Of a stretch of 64,000 nt of DNA, positions 36,976-50,835 are shown piece after piece. Position 1 is the first letter of the stretch. The number at the start of each line of letters is the position of its first letter. The notes under the pieces were generated by a model. That model made no database searches. It was given only the letters and a program-made list of their open reading frames with translations, and was not told the DNA's origin. A program made the translations under genes and the position numbers. This stretch comes from Montifringilla adamsi (taxonomy: Eukaryota > Chordata > Aves > Passeriformes > Passeridae), in contig JAGGNK010008448.1 of the NCBI GenBank assembly GCA_017590115.1, positions 2,544,794 through 2,608,793 on the forward strand. Direction: 5' to 3'.

Positions 36976-38512
36976 AGGAGACCTATGCTTTGCAGAATTG
37001 GGTGTCTCTGATTTATTACTGGTACTTTCAGGTTCTGATGGGGCTGGAAATATTCCAGCAAAAGAAGGAAGTGGAGATGAGTATGAAAAATGAAACAAAC
37101 ACACATGTAACCAAACTTCTTTGGCAACTTTAAGTTTGGTTTAAACTTAGAAAGTTTTTTTCCAGGACAAATTAATCTCTAAATAAAAGTCAATGACTTG
37201 TGATATGAATTTCCTTTTTAAAGCATGTTAATAACTGTACCTAAAAATATGAAATAGAAGAAAGCAATTTAGGAAGTCAGACATTCGAGGTTCAATCTTA
37301 ACTTACTGCTGAGCATAATCTTATAGAGCACTGTTGCCCAAAATGTTTGATCTGTTGCCTAGGGCAAAAAATTCCTGACCTCTCCATAAACTGGATCAAG
37401 GAATGAGAGCAGCAGAAAATACATGGGATAAAATTGCTTCTCTTTTGTTTGTCCCTCTCTTAGCTGACTGGCTGCTGGGTCAGACAGCCATTGTTCCTGG
37501 TGCACAAAAAGCAGCAGAAAATTGTGGCACAAAGATTGAAAGGGGACTCTGCTTTGTCATACCATGTAGCTGCCACAAGCAGCTAATCTAACATCAAACT
37601 CCATTAAGTGGGAAAAATTTGGTCCCAGGTTAAGGTGGCCATTTCTTTTGGACTGAGATGAGAAGGGTTTCTCTCCTTGGCTCTTACGTGCCTGAAGTAT
37701 TTTTCCAGACTGGTACCACCATGACTGTGCAAATGTTGTGATCTTCTGAGCAGCTACAGCTTCTGTGGGATAGGGAAATCCATCTCTGACAGAGTCACTG
37801 AGTAAAACCAGACACAAACTGAGGTTGTGGGTCCACCATTAGGTTGTATTGTAGGATAAGTTCAGACCTGATCAGGCGTGATGGTTTACCATGATCACAT
37901 AAATCTTGGTAAATCTGTTACATTTAATCTTTTAAAAAGAATAAAATAAAAAGAACTTTAACATTTACAGAAAGACTGTGTGCTGTGCTTTATGTTATGG
38001 ATCCTACATTTGTAATCAGGTACAAGGTTCCAGGAACTCAAATTATCTATTGGAACCACAGACAGAAATTTACACACATTGTATAGAAGCTTGTCTGCAT
38101 ACTCCACTGTAATTGCTTCAGCTTCCAGAAGGCAGCAAATTGCTAAGATAGGTGTTTTTCAGTTTAGCACCACGCTCCCAACAAGATGAAAACAGCTTGT
38201 GGTAAATATAATAGGTAGCAGCCAGAACAATGGCAATTAGGACAACAGCCTAAATCCTGTGGTGGCTCTGGAAAATGTGTGAACGGTCTTGCTAGTGTAG
38301 TGATAAGAAGTTTAAATTAACATTCATTAGCATCTCCGGGAGTCCTACAACAGCCCCAAGCCAAGAAATCATTAAGTTGGCGCTTCTTCCTCCTGGCTAA
38401 CCTTGCTTGGATTTAAGCAGAGCTGACATCACCTTACTTGCATACAAGTGGAGATATGGGACTCTGAATCAGGACCGAAAAACCCCAAACTGGATGACAC
38501 TAACCCCTCGCC

Positions 38513-38517
<5 letters not shown>

Positions 38518-38553
<36 letters not shown>
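38518..38553. repeat. Poly(A) tract, 36 bp
   Basis: Uninterrupted A run following a C-rich segment (cccctcgccccctc). No element body is recognised. Confidence 0.95.
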
Positions 38554-38555
<2 letters not shown>

Positions 38556-38799
38556 AAACACAACTACACCTCTAAAAATGAAAATAAACAACTTTTAAAA
38601 GAACCACCAAAGGATTTCTATTTAAAGGCATTGGCTTAATTAGAAAGATTGATTAGTAATTCAGTGGTTCAGACCTTTCATGTCGACTGGAATCCATGAG
38701 TCCACAAGCCATAGACTCTCTAGAGACGTGGACCTGCTGTACATCCTCAGTGACACATAGGGTATCATCATCTATTTAAACATTTAAGACTTTATGAAT

Positions 38800-38817
38800 A
38801 AAAAAAAAAAAAAAAAA
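38800..38817. repeat. Poly(A) tract, 18 bp
   Basis: A run directly after gaata, so the boundary resembles a polyadenylation signal by chance. No transcript support is visible. Confidence 0.88.
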
Positions 38818-40460
38818 TTCAAGAAAGGGGCAGTTGAGTTGTAGAGTGCAGTGTAGAGTAGTGTGAGGTTCCACAAAGCAGAACTACACAACACTTCCAG
38901 TTTTCACTGTGCAACTGTGTGTATGTGAAAAACTATATGGCTGATTAGTAGCTGTAAAGTCTTTTTCGCAGCACTGATTATCCATATTGACTAACAAAAG
39001 CAGGGCTTCCCTCACCGCAGTGAAAACTGACATATTCTTCATGAGGCAACATTTACTTCCTGCAAAATACTGCTATTTTCGAAGTAAAACTATTTTGAAG
39101 AGCAGGACAAAATTTTTTGGGGTAGGTTCCTAACTTTCACTTTTGCTATATAATCTAACTGAAAGAAAAGGGGGGGAAAAGTTCAACTTCTTTAAAAAAA
39201 GGCTTGGTTTTATGCACTGTCCTGTTTTCTGGCCAGAAGCGAGAGTTCATTCCTCACGAAGGACCGACAAGGCTCAAATTTACAGCACACAGCAGCATGT
39301 CCTGCATTTTTCAAAAATTCCCTTAGCTGTACTGAGTGCTAAGCCCACACCACCCCTCCTGTGCAAAAAGTGGTAGGAGGCAGCAACCAAAGGCAGGAAG
39401 ACGAAATGAAGTGCCTCTCAGGGTTTCCTTGGCATAGCAGGGCAGAGTGGAAACCAGCGGAATTGGAAAACTCGATTATTTCCCAGCTTGCATTTAAGAT
39501 CTATCAGCATCTGCCAGGAGATCGAGTCATCCCTGCAGGTTTGGGCTTTGGGGCCCCTTTGTTCAGATGGCTCTGCTCGGGTCACATTGCTGGCTGGCTC
39601 CCCCAGCAGTTGCTTGATGGGATTTGGAGTAATCTCTTGATCATGTTAATCAACTAATACACAGTTAAAATAATTGGGAAAAGGAGAAGAAAAAAGCCCT
39701 CAATCAGTTTCTGTGTCCACCTTCTAATGATTACAATTTTTTTTTCTTTCACGGGTAAAAAAAGAGACATGAAGAGAATAGAGACTTTTACTTTGTCTTC
39801 TACTGCTGAGTAATTTAAATTTGTTTTCCTCCCTTGTACAGTACTAGAAGATTTTACTAATCAGAGGGCATGTTACATCATGGACTTTGGAGTGGACACT
39901 ATCTTAATTTCATATTCTCAGGTTTGCACCTATCACATGGTTAAAACACACACCAGAAGTGTGTGGGAAGGAGCAGAAGTGGACCTGAAGCTGCAGCTTC
40001 CCAGCCTGCGCTGTGCAATTCCTGGACACTTACCAGCCAACACGAGGCCACCTTGTGTGGAGCAGGAGGGCCAGTGCAGCTGGATAAGATCCTGCAAGGG
40101 GCGTGGGGCAGGGTGGTGCTAAAAACCAGAGTCAGCGCAGAGGAGCTGCTGCTTGGAGCAGAAGTATTGCTCCACAGCTTGAATAGACTTCCTGTGGCTG
40201 CCCTGAGTAAAACATCTGGCAGTGCAGCCTGCTCTGCTGGAAAGGGAACTCCTCTGGGAAGCCTGGAGAAAATAGCAACAGAGACACCAAGGTGGGAGAG
40301 CAGGTTCGTAACCTGCACCCAACCTCCTGCAGTAACTGCTGGTATTTGTTATAGCCTCATTAAGCTTATTTGACACACAGTTGTCTAGATAACCATCTAC
40401 CATTTCAGATTTGTGGGAACAATAGCCAGCTGAAAATACAAGGATTCAAAACTTTAGAAT

Positions 40461-40462
<2 letters not shown>

Positions 40463-40515
<53 letters not shown>
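40463..40515. repeat. Poly(T) tract, 53 bp
   Basis: Uninterrupted T run, one of the longest homopolymers in the window. The lysine-rich minus-strand frames that cross it are artefacts. Confidence 0.96.
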
Positions 40516-40520
<5 letters not shown>

Positions 40521-43500
40521 AAGCAGACATCCCAACAGTGTACACGAAGTAAATCCCATCTGAGTCTGGGGTTTTTGAGTTTTTTTGATTGCAGAAGCAA
40601 TATTTTTGTTTTCGGTGTAGTTTACATAGTAAAAACAGGCAAACCATGTCACTGTTTAAAAAGTGATAAATTTAAAAACAAGAAGTGAAACAGTGCAGAT
40701 ACCTGAAACTACACCAATTCTGCTAGCTTTGCTACACTACCAACAGAAATAGTCCTGTCCTGTTTAGATAGACTTTGTTTTGCTACATGACTGCATATGC
40801 AGTGAAGTGATATCAAGTCCTGAGGGTCCACTCCTTTGATGAGTTAAGCACACAAAGGCCCACATTTTGATGCAATCTGATATCATATATTTAAGTCCTA
40901 GACAAACTGCAACTGTGAGGAAGTGATAAACAGAACTTCCTGCACAAAGCTGCCTGAGATAACACTTTCCATGGACTGGAAAAAAAGAGACATGATTGCT
41001 ACAGAACTAAAAGGGAACTGTTCTGCTCTTAATAAGTAACCCTTTCTTTTTCACGTGGCTGTTGCAAAAGCCAAAGCACAAGTGACTAAGATTCAGTAAT
41101 CTGCGAGGCAGTTCTACTCACACATTGCTGAAATGATTCTTTGAGGAGCTACGCTTAATTCTGAGCCCCAGATCCATGGTCTCCCAAAGGCTTCTGTGCT
41201 GCAGCCCTGCAATTCAGAAACCTCCTAGCTAATATTTTTACTTACATTTTAAAGAAAGTTTTAAAGATAACTGAACTAAAAACTTAGTCAAATGGAGGAA
41301 TAAGGAGGGGTTGTTTAAAGAATAAGGCTAGATTTGTGTTCTATGACAGGAAAATCCTGTAGGAAATAGGATTAATTCCTTCTCATGGAATTTCCTCCCA
41401 ATTTTGCATCAATGTCACCTCAAATGCCAAGAAATTTATTATATTTATAATCACTTTGAATTAATTTTGTGATTCTTTGAGCAGCCAAGTTTTCCTCACA
41501 CTGAAAGTCGTGGGGGAAATGAGCTTCAAATGTGAGTATTTAACACACACCAGAAGTTGTTTGGGTTTTTTATTAGAATTTAGAAAACGTTTAAAATATG
41601 GAGGTATTTCTTCATATGCAAACTAATTAGAGCAGAAAATAAAAACCCATGGAAGTTAAAGATCCAAAGCATATGCAATTTCTAACACAAAGTATCAAGA
41701 ATTCATAATAAACTGCTCAAGGTGAACCAACAATTGAAAAATACTTACACATTATCAAAAGCACGGAGAAATCCCTGAAGCCTTAAAGATATTCCACAGG
41801 TGCTTCTACAACAGCTCACCTGCTATGCAGACATCTACTCTCACCTCACAGGGGGGTGTCCTAGAACCAGCCTTGACATCGAGTCCTTCTTCTGGGGCAC
41901 CAGAAGGCTCCAGACTCTGGCCATTACAACTTGTTCTGTATAAAGTATTTTTGCTAACATTCATCAGTTCTGTGCATTTCTTTTTAACATAATGTTTACA
42001 CTATTTTTTTGAGGAGCTCAGACTGCGTTACAAGTGAGAGGACAACTGCAGTATATTAAAAATCAACCAAATGCTACCTATTTTTGAAACATGTAAAAAC
42101 CTTCTTTGAGAAGTAATAAGGGAAACACAATCATGATTTAAATTAATGTGACAGTTTACTGGTGATATTCTCAAGGACTTGTCCTGTACTGTGTTTCTTG
42201 GCACATAAAGAGCCGTAATATCATAATTTCTTCTGGTCCCTTTTGTACCCCACACACTGATGTTTGGGTCTACACCTTCCCAGCGTCCCTGCAGGCAGCT
42301 GTGGTCAGAGCAGGGCTGAAGATGCCCACAGCACAGCCCTGCTGAGCCCAGGCAAGCCAAGGCAGAGCTATACAGGGCTTTCACTCTGTGAAACACCCAG
42401 CTATTAAAAACAAACCACCTTTTCAGCAGCCTTTTCCTTTGTCCCGTTTCAGAAGGCTGGGTTAGGGCAGAGCCACAGCCATGGGGCACAGCCCCTGCGG
42501 AAATCTGTGCGTCAGGCAGCGAGGAGAAGGGGAGAATCAGATCCACTCTGGAGAAATGGTAAATGAAAGCACAGTCCAGTGATTGCTGATAACTGTGCTG
42601 TCAGGGTGTGTGGCTGCAGAAAATAGCAGGCCTAATGATTCTTTTTCTGATAGCCTCTTAGCCACACACTTAGCAAAGAACCAAATGCTATGGATGACTA
42701 CAGGCTTCGTGTGATTTATGGGACAGTAACTATCATAGTAAAAATTTTTAAAATACAAAATAAAATACACAAGTGCTTGTAAATTTAGGCATTTTCTCAT
42801 TGCCTCTACATCATAGTAGAAATATGCGAACTCACTCATTTTTAATCAAATTCAAAATTGATTGCTTTCCCTTTAACCTTGCACACTTGCTAATTTTATT
42901 CTGAGCTCTTGTACATTCCCTTCCCAGGAAAGATTTCTATTGAAGATAAATTAATGTAATCAGTTAGATAACAATTTATATGTTTCAGGTGCAAGTTGTT
43001 TTTGAATAAAAATAATAATTAAATTACTTTTTTGGGGGGAAGTCAAGGGCTGCTTATTCACTTGGGAATTATGGTAAAAAATTTTGAACAAACATTTTTA
43101 TCATTGTCAAAACAAGTTTCATTTTCATTATACTAAGTTATCTTGAAACCAATATTTGGTATAACACTTGAGTGACTAGCTTATTGTTACTTAGATAGCC
43201 CAGTGATAGGCACCATAGAAAGAACAAAAATAGGTAGTAGATTAAACTATAAGTGGCAAACATTCTCAGTCTCCTCCTCCTTTACTACGAATACAACTGA
43301 AAATCTTCACATTGGTGGTAATCTCTTAATGGGCTTGAGCTCTTTATCTTGGCTATGAATTAATTATTGATTTTTCAACTGCAAATACGAGCCTGCCATG
43401 CAGACACTTGTGGCTACAGAAAGAGTGCTCATCTGATGTGAATCAGTGGACAGAGAAATATTGTGCGTCAGCAACCAATCCTTAAAATAAATAAAATGTC

Positions 43501-45690
43501 ACTTAAATATTGTAAAAACAACAAACAAAAACCCATTTGATTTTTAGTGTTGCAAATGGAACGCTGTGCCAACTTTGCTCTGCATAACAAGTCTCAGAAA
43601 GCTCTCCTGGGAATGTTTATATTGTGTTTCTATCCAGACTTCATATTTGCTTTGAATTGTGACAACAGTTTGACCGTTTTCATGTTAAAAGTTTCCTGTC
43701 TTTGTCATGAAAGGCGCTTTTCATCAATATAGACAAGAGTCATAACAGGAACTCAGGGATACTGCTGCAAACTCCATGAGCACCTGCCTGGAAGTGCTTG
43801 AGCCCCAGCACCACCCCTACACTCTGCCTCAGTCCAGGTCTTCAGCCGGTGGCAGTGCCCTAAATGCCCCTGGGAGAAAGCAGAGGGCACCCAGACCCAA
43901 ACCCTGCTGCTGCTGCCCCCCTGGGAGGGGCAAGGGCCGGGCAGGAGGCAGCACGAGTGGAAGGACAAAGAGAGCCTGGAGCAGGAGTGTGAGTGCAAAG
44001 GATGGCAGAGAAAGGGCTCTGCTAAAATCCTCTTGGAGATGTGTGTCCCACACACCGTTTTGGTCAGCATTTACAGTGGTGAAGGTGGTTCTTTCAAATA
44101 GAGTCTGACCGAGGGTTTCAGAATGGGTTGTAACTGTCCTGCTAATCTTAACTGCCCATGTCAGAGCCACTGAGAATGCCACAGAAATGCTGATAACACT
44201 AAGCTAGCTATGCTATCTGTCACAAAAGGGGTGTATGTGTTTAAAAATTTGGGGGAAAATATTGTTAGTTTTCTGTTCTAGTATGACAGAATAAGAACTT
44301 TGGTAGGTGTTCAGATCCTTCTGCATTGTGAAAAGCAAGCAGTACAAAACATTTCAAAGATGTTTTTATGTACCCCAATACACATACATTTGTATGCATA
44401 GACGGAAAAATCTTGAAAATTAAGAACTCACACACATACTTGCATACGAGTTTGTGTTTTGATTTTTTATATTGAACATTGCAGAGCAGTTTTCTGTTTC
44501 CACACATATGCCCCAAGTCAAGTAAACTGTTCATGTCCCAGTATGTTGAAATATACTGACTTCCCCTTATGAAAAAATCTACTTGAAAGATAAGACCATC
44601 CACAAGATTGAAATAATACTGATCAGGCAGAAGTCACAGTGTCTGACTAGAAGAATTACTTACCTCAAAATTCCATTGCAATGAAGAGAAGTCAGAAAGT
44701 ATGATTTGCCTTTTAGGTTGTTTTAGTTGAGTAACGAATAGACTGAACTTCCTTTTTTTTCAAAGTGTAGTCAAATAGTGATTATGCAAAGTGTCCAATT
44801 CTAAACAGCTAATTAAGCAGCAAACCCAAATCTTTACAGCTGAATAAGCTGTTTTAAAAAAGAGGGAAAAAAAAGAAGAAAAAAAAAGCCAGAAAACCTG
44901 TGTCTTGTGTACAAATTTCAAAAATCATCAGCTTCTCTAGCAATTAATCTCTCCACACAGTTTTATCTGTACAAAACCCAGTGATCTACGGGATTCAGTA
45001 TATTTTCCTGTCAGAGAACTTTCTGTCTGAAGCTCCCAGGGGAGACAGTGTTTCCTAATCAAGAAAGTAAACCATCAAGAAGCTAAAAGAATAATGCAAA
45101 CTACTGTGACACAACTCAGCTTTCCAGTATCTTTGCTCAGGACTAAAACCTAATTACGTCACACTGAAGAAACGAGAGCACCTCAAATTTTCCAAAGGTC
45201 ATTTTAACATGACCTATGATTTGTGTTACTTTCTTTCCATCATATACATACAGAAAAAGGAACAAAATATAGAAATAAGTTTGAATAAAATTCACATACT
45301 TTGGGAGACATGGCAGGATCTTCTAATAACTGCATAGTAAAAGACAACCTTGAACATTTTCATTGAAGTAGACTTGACTTCTAGGACCATGTAATTCCAC
45401 AGGGTTTAAAGAACTATTCAGCACAGTGAAAAAGCATACTCCAAAACTGGTGTATTTGTCTATGTTTCCTGTGCAGTGACCTTTAAAATGTTGTCACAGA
45501 TTTACTTTGGTAAAGGCAAGAGCAGCGGCAGGGTTTGCTTTCAGTGCCTACTTGAAAAGTCCTGAGATTCTCTGGACATTGATCAGTCGAGTGTAATTTC
45601 TTTAAACTTCAGCAAAAAGCTACAAATGTCATCCTGTAGTACTTTTTTTGAAGGCTGAAGAGAACCTGAAGTGAATCAATTCTCAGTCAA

Positions 45691-45790
45691 GCACCACATT
45701 AGTCCGTCACAGAAGGTTAGCCCCTCCATTGTGTAATTTAATGCCTTTAGCTGCTCATTACGCACACTAATGGACACACAGCTATGAGAA
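45691..45790. promoter_or_regulatory. Candidate conserved noncoding block (SOX/homeodomain cores)
   Basis: Within 55 bp lie a SOX core CCATTGT (45726-45732), taatttaat, ctcattacgc and actaatgg. The segment is repeat-free and has more CpG than its surroundings. Function is inferred only from motif density. Confidence 0.25.
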
Positions 45791-46180
45791 AACAGCCATC
45801 GCTACCCAGCACCCGTTTTAGCAGGAACAGCATTTGCAGTAATTTCTTTTTAATCACATGTGGAGTGTTTCTTTCCAGCTACCATTATCGTAGGCAGTTG
45901 TGTTCAGAGCTAGCAAGCTTCACAGGGACAGGCAACAAAAACCCTTACTGCTCTCTCTTACTTTATGAGGGAACATTTATTAACCTCTTGTCTGGATTAG
46001 GACACTTAATTGTTAAACATATTTTATCAATTTCATTTTCAGAAACCTCCCAGCAATAGTTTAAACCTTTTCTTCACATTTACATTTGTTTAACAGTGCA
46101 CTACTTTATGGTGCAAGTCATAAAGATTGACATTAGGATATATACACTTCTAAACAAAAAAAAAACAAATAATAAAGACA

Positions 46181-46181
<1 letters not shown>

Positions 46182-46240
<59 letters not shown>
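46182..46240. repeat. Poly(A) tract, 59 bp
   Basis: Uninterrupted A run preceded by aataaagacac. The AATAAA-like hexamer 10 bp upstream gives it the look of a retroposed mRNA tail, but no gene-like body precedes it: the 91-codon frame at 45784-46059 has no recognisable domain. Confidence 0.96.
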
Positions 46241-46242
<2 letters not shown>

Positions 46243-47365
46243 TAACGCATTTCCCATCTTTTATTATAGAAATGCCACTTTGGATAATGGGCACTATTGC
46301 TAGATCTTTACCTTAGCAGCCAGGAATGCTGATTCAAGTACTTTGCTTATATTATCCTGTTATCTGGGAATGGGGTCTTCAACAGTACAGAAAACTAGGT
46401 GAGACATTCTTGATACTCTATTTAACTTACTTTACTATGTCTCCAAGGTGTTAAGTGAAGTCTGTCACTGTCCCATAAAAGTTCCTTAACTCTGTGGCTT
46501 TCACAAACTTATATAACCCATTTATCTTCCAATTCACCTGGGGATTACAGAAAACCTCAGCTGAGTCGCAGCTTTTAATGAGCTTACCCGGAGCACAGGG
46601 CTGAGATATGGAGATTGCTCCTCCTCTGCAAGGCCATAGCTCAGACAGGGGTACAAAGACAGCAGTGTCAGAGCACAAGCCAGACCTGCTTCCCCTTCTG
46701 CCTCTAGCCAGACAGCCAGGAAAAGGCTCACCATACGATTTGTGTATATCATTGTTTCCTAAACGTGGAGGATCACTGCATTTCAGCTAACCCACAACAT
46801 CAATTTTCACCTGTGCTGAAGGTTAAGATGCACGGTTAACAAACATTGTGAGGTTACGTGCCTCAAAGGGCTGGCTCAGGTTAACCATCTTTACCTGGAG
46901 AAGCTTTGCTGAGAATTAGATTTCCCAGCAAATTTTAGCTAACCTGAATGCCTGCTGTGACTGGAGGATGCAGCCCTGTACCTGCTCAGATGAGAGTTCT
47001 TAGTGTGCCTCTTCTGAGTATGAGCAGTCAGGAAACTATGCAGCCAGTTAGCTCAGGGAACTTCTGCTGAAATTAACCTGAAAAAATACAAGTACAGCGG
47101 TTAGTTTTTACTAGCGTGAGTCTTCACATAGTGTGTGGGAACAATGACTGGGGAGAAAAGGGCCAGAAGAGCTACTTTGGCTGCAACTTCTTAAAGGAAT
47201 GGTGGGACCATCAGGAAGGGACTGAGAGCTATGCCCGGGCTTAGTGGGAGCTCTTTGCCATGACTTAAAACCGGGTTGTTTTGAAATAGTATGTTTGCTG
47301 CATGTTTCTATGCTGCCTCCTGCTGAGGATGCTAAAGAGCTCAGCAAAGCTCACAAACAGCTCCT
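46241..47365. other. Intergenic, no gene seen
   Basis: Unique sequence of mixed composition. Short open frames on both strands are not protein-like. Confidence 0.7.
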
Positions 47366-47470
47366 TGGTAGGTATTATCACTCCTGTTTTACAAGATTGA
47401 GCATGTGGACAGACTTTGGATCGTTTGCCTGAAGCAAAAAGCAAGTTAGTGGAAGTGAGACAGAAAAACA
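47366..47470 (-). mobile_element. Probable MIR-like SINE relic
   Basis: ggtaggtattatcactcctg then ttttacaagattgag, a spacer, gtttgcctgaagc and gcaagttagtggaagtg follow the order of the reverse-complemented MIR (ggtaggt, attatcccc, attttacagatgag, acttgcccaagg, agctagtaagtgg). Ancient amniote SINEs of this kind persist at low copy number in birds. Confidence 0.42.
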
Positions 47471-50400
47471 AAGCCACTGATCCTTGGTTCCCACCACTAT
47501 GTTAATTAATAAATCGATTGTGACCAACATGCAGAACATTAAGAAATGCCCCCTGAGCATTTACCATCAGGTTAGGCAAATGAGCAGCTGTGTAGCCACA
47601 CCAGCGCTTGCTCTGCTGCGCAGGCAGGGAGAACGAGCACGCAGCACCAGCGGGGCTCTGCACCCTCCTGTAGGTCTGGTGGGAACAAACAAGGGGAGGC
47701 AACCCAGGAAAGGCACAAGGTACCATTCAGAGGTGGATACAACCCCAGCAGATCCTGACATCAGGTTCACATCTTGAGGGTGCAGGGAGTTGGCAGGTCT
47801 CAGCCTTGTGGTTGAGACCCCCCCATGGTGGGGTTCTGCACCCCGCACAGAGGTACAGCGGGGAGCCACTGTTTTGTCATCCCTGACAAGTCAAGAGGAG
47901 TGTCCACAGCCCTGTGTGGCTGTTGTTAAGTTATACCACTCCCAGCTGGGAAAGCAACTACAACTATAATGCTGTTGAAGGAGGAGGAAGTATTTTGTTT
48001 CATTCCGTTTTACAAACATACATTATGAAAGGGTACAAAAATCTTTGTCATTTCTTTAAAGCCCATATGAAGCCTTGCAAAAATATATATTGCAACAGAG
48101 AAAGCAATACTTTACTGCTTTAATAGAGTGGTAAAAATCAGATTAACACCCACTTTATCATAGTTTCTGACCCTGCACTTCTGCCTTTCCTTCACACCAC
48201 TTTGTATGGAAAAGAAGAATGGCACACACTGTGGGGTAATGGATATTCAGATCTCACCTGTTCAAAAGGGAGTTGCTAGTTGGCTGTTAAGTATTTCTAT
48301 CTTGTGGTTTTATAGGCTCCCCTGCAACAAACAAACAAGACGGTTCTGCCCTTGAAAGATTGCAGAGTTAAAATGGCCCTTTGAGGTAACAAGAGCTGAT
48401 GTGCACAAAGCATGTGTCCACCAAGTAAAATTTGGTGTGTACTGGCTCATTTTCACCTGTTTTAAGTATTAATAGTGGTGTAAGTATTTTTTATTTTTGC
48501 AGAAGTCAACTTAACATCCTAATGTACAAAATTCTGTTTTCATCTCTCAAAAATTTCCAGCTGAGGACCCATTTATAACATATGTTTAATTTTAAAAAAA
48601 TCCTAACTCTTGTTTCAGCTGGTTCCAAATATGCTGTATTTCATTCACCCAGACTTTGGGCAATGTTTACTGTTCCTTTTTGAAAAAAATATCACAAACA
48701 AAAAAGACTTGGGCAGAACTGAGGCACTGAAACTTAAAAGTGTGTAATGCAGCTCCTTCCCCTGACAGCTGAGGCAGATTTAATTCCCTGGCATTGACCC
48801 TTTGCCGTGTGTATGAGCAGACAGGCCTTTACCAGTCTGACCACTGTTGCCCACCTCAACACATCTTAGATATTTTGTCTCACAAGTTTTCTATCTGATG
48901 CTATAGGAGGGCTTTTTTTACTCCTCAAAAGCTTTTCTAACCACTAATAGAAATGCTGGTTTATTGACCCAGAAAGTCAACTCATCAGAATCAGGTATTT
49001 CTGTGAGGACCTTGCAAAAGGGATGGCAGCCACAGGGGATGGGGACATGCCACACAGCAAACCTGGGGGCTCCAGTGACACATTGCTTCAGGGCGTCTTT
49101 TTGTCCAGCTCATTCACAGGTGCTCACACGTCTCTGCAGTTGTTCTTGTTCTGCTTTGGCAGAAGCCCAGGCGTGGGAGCAGTGACAAGGATGGGACAGA
49201 AGTTCTTTGGAAGAGAAAGGTAACCTGTGTCCTGGCAGACAGCAGTTCAGTTCTTCATCACTTCCCAGACTCCAGGGGAACACCAGTCTGGAGATCTTAA
49301 TCAAGGAAGCATCTGGATGTCCAATTTTACTGCCTTTCCCAACTAGCTAGCATGCCAAGGGCTTCCTTTCAGTTCCTACACCAGGATGTGCATGAAACTG
49401 ACCCATGACATTTAGACAAAATGGAGTCATAAAAGGGAGCACAGCAATGTCTGAAACCATTCCCTGGACATGGATTGCCATTGAAAGTGATGTACATTAT
49501 GAGAGCTTTTCCAGACAGGAACAGGAAAATGTAGGCCAACATCTCATCAGGGCCACAGGGTTTAGCAGCTCCTCTTTCTTTAAGTTTCCCGCTGCATAAT
49601 GCCCCAGGCACAGACACTAGCAAACATTGAGAGAGGAGTGACAATAATAAATAACCTGTATTAATGATGGAACTTTAAAAAATAAAATAAACACTGTAAG
49701 AGTAATAATTTCCTATGTCATTTTATCGTCTGAACTTGCTGGAGTTGGCTGAACTGGCATTTAACAGATATTTGCTCCAGCTTGCTTTGAGATGCAGCCC
49801 CATGAATTCAGAATAAACAACACAGAAACAGTGCAGGAACTTTGAGCTTCCACTGCCATGACCAAGAGCAGAGCATAACCCAGTGAAGGACATCCTGAGG
49901 CCAGACTTGGGAAATGCTTAGAAGATCCAACACAACCAAACCCTTTCAGGCAGGAGTGCCATACTATAAAAAATATATATTAAAGGCAGCTTCCTATAAC
50001 CTTTCCTGGAAAGAAATTTATGTCATAGTTAAAGGCATTTCCCAAACATTTTCATCTTTGTTCTTTCAATCTTTGATAGTGTGGGAAGGAAATCAGACAG
50101 CTTGTGGATATTGCTGCTACCCTTCAATTCTACTGATAATAGTTGTGGAAACATACACATAAGAATAACTTCCTGAATGAAACAATATTTAGCGCATATA
50201 GAAGCCTTTGTTCTTGCTGCCCAGAGAATATATAGTTATACACAATTATAGTGACTTTTACATGACCACTAGGATGTGTGAATGCTCTCTTTGAAAAAAG
50301 AAAAGCAGCAAAGTCAGGTGGGTTTTTCCACTCAGAAGGGACAAACAGATATGTGCTAGCTCCATTTTTCTTAAGCCAGTTTTATCATAACAGGAAGTAT

Positions 50401-50755
50401 TGCTCATTTTAAAATTGATGCGGAATTATCTTACAAAAAAACTATGACGAACAGTGGACAGAGCTTTTCCCTTTTATTTTAATACCTTGAACAAATTATT
50501 CAAAAGAAGCAGCCAATGTGTCACCAGCTGAAACATATTCAGTCACAGGACTGAAGACATAGGGGTTTGATAATCCTGCCCTCACAATTAAAGAGAATCT
50601 ACATGTTTTTGTTTTTTTTTTTTTAGTCGGGCATAGAAAGAGAGAAATTTATGACAAACATACCTGTCACAGCAAGATGATAAAAAATACTAAGCAGTGA
50701 AGTTTTCCCCTGTGTTTAGACTTTCTAATTTTGTAAGACAGTAATAACTGGGGAG
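47471..50755. other. Intergenic, no gene seen
   Basis: Includes a GC-richer patch (about 47600-47890) with multiple overlapping open frames, and otherwise AT-rich unique sequence. No RNA gene or transposon recognised. Confidence 0.7.
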
Positions 50756-50835
50756 TATAAAAATGGCCATGTTGGGTCAGACCAAAACTCCACGGAAGCA
50801 AGTATCCTCCAGCAGTTACAAATGTGCTGTGGATA
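50756..50835. mobile_element. Ancient sauropsid CR1-like repeat fragment
   Basis: ggccatgttgggtcagacc, then actccac and gcaagtatcctcc, match the signature of an old repeat common in turtles, crocodilians and birds (tgggtcagaccaa, gtccat, cagtatcctg). A second piece near 50965-51030 (ccagaaggaaagcaagggaa, then tgaac) may continue it after an interruption. Confidence 0.5.

Larger units (their letters stand above)
36976..45690. other. Intergenic, no gene seen
   Basis: AT-rich sequence with three long homopolymers (38518-38553, 38800-38817, 40463-40515) and GC-richer patches at about 39960-40330, 42290-42540 and 43770-44000. In these patches several frames are open on both strands without recognisable domains. 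A repeat-free stretch around 43310-43430 carries homeodomain-like attaattattg cores and might be regulatory. Confidence 0.7.

Noticed and set aside
40405..40652. Lysine-rich minus-strand frames across the poly(T) tract (similar at 38407-38639, 52990-53253 and 18840-19115)
   Set aside because: Homopolymer or trinucleotide repeats translated as poly-Lys, poly-Phe or poly-Ile. Not genes.
45784..46240. Retrocopied gene ending in AATAAA-like signal plus 59-bp poly(A)
   Set aside because: No recognisable gene body or target-site duplication. The 91-codon frame has no domain, and avian CR1 rarely mobilises mRNAs.
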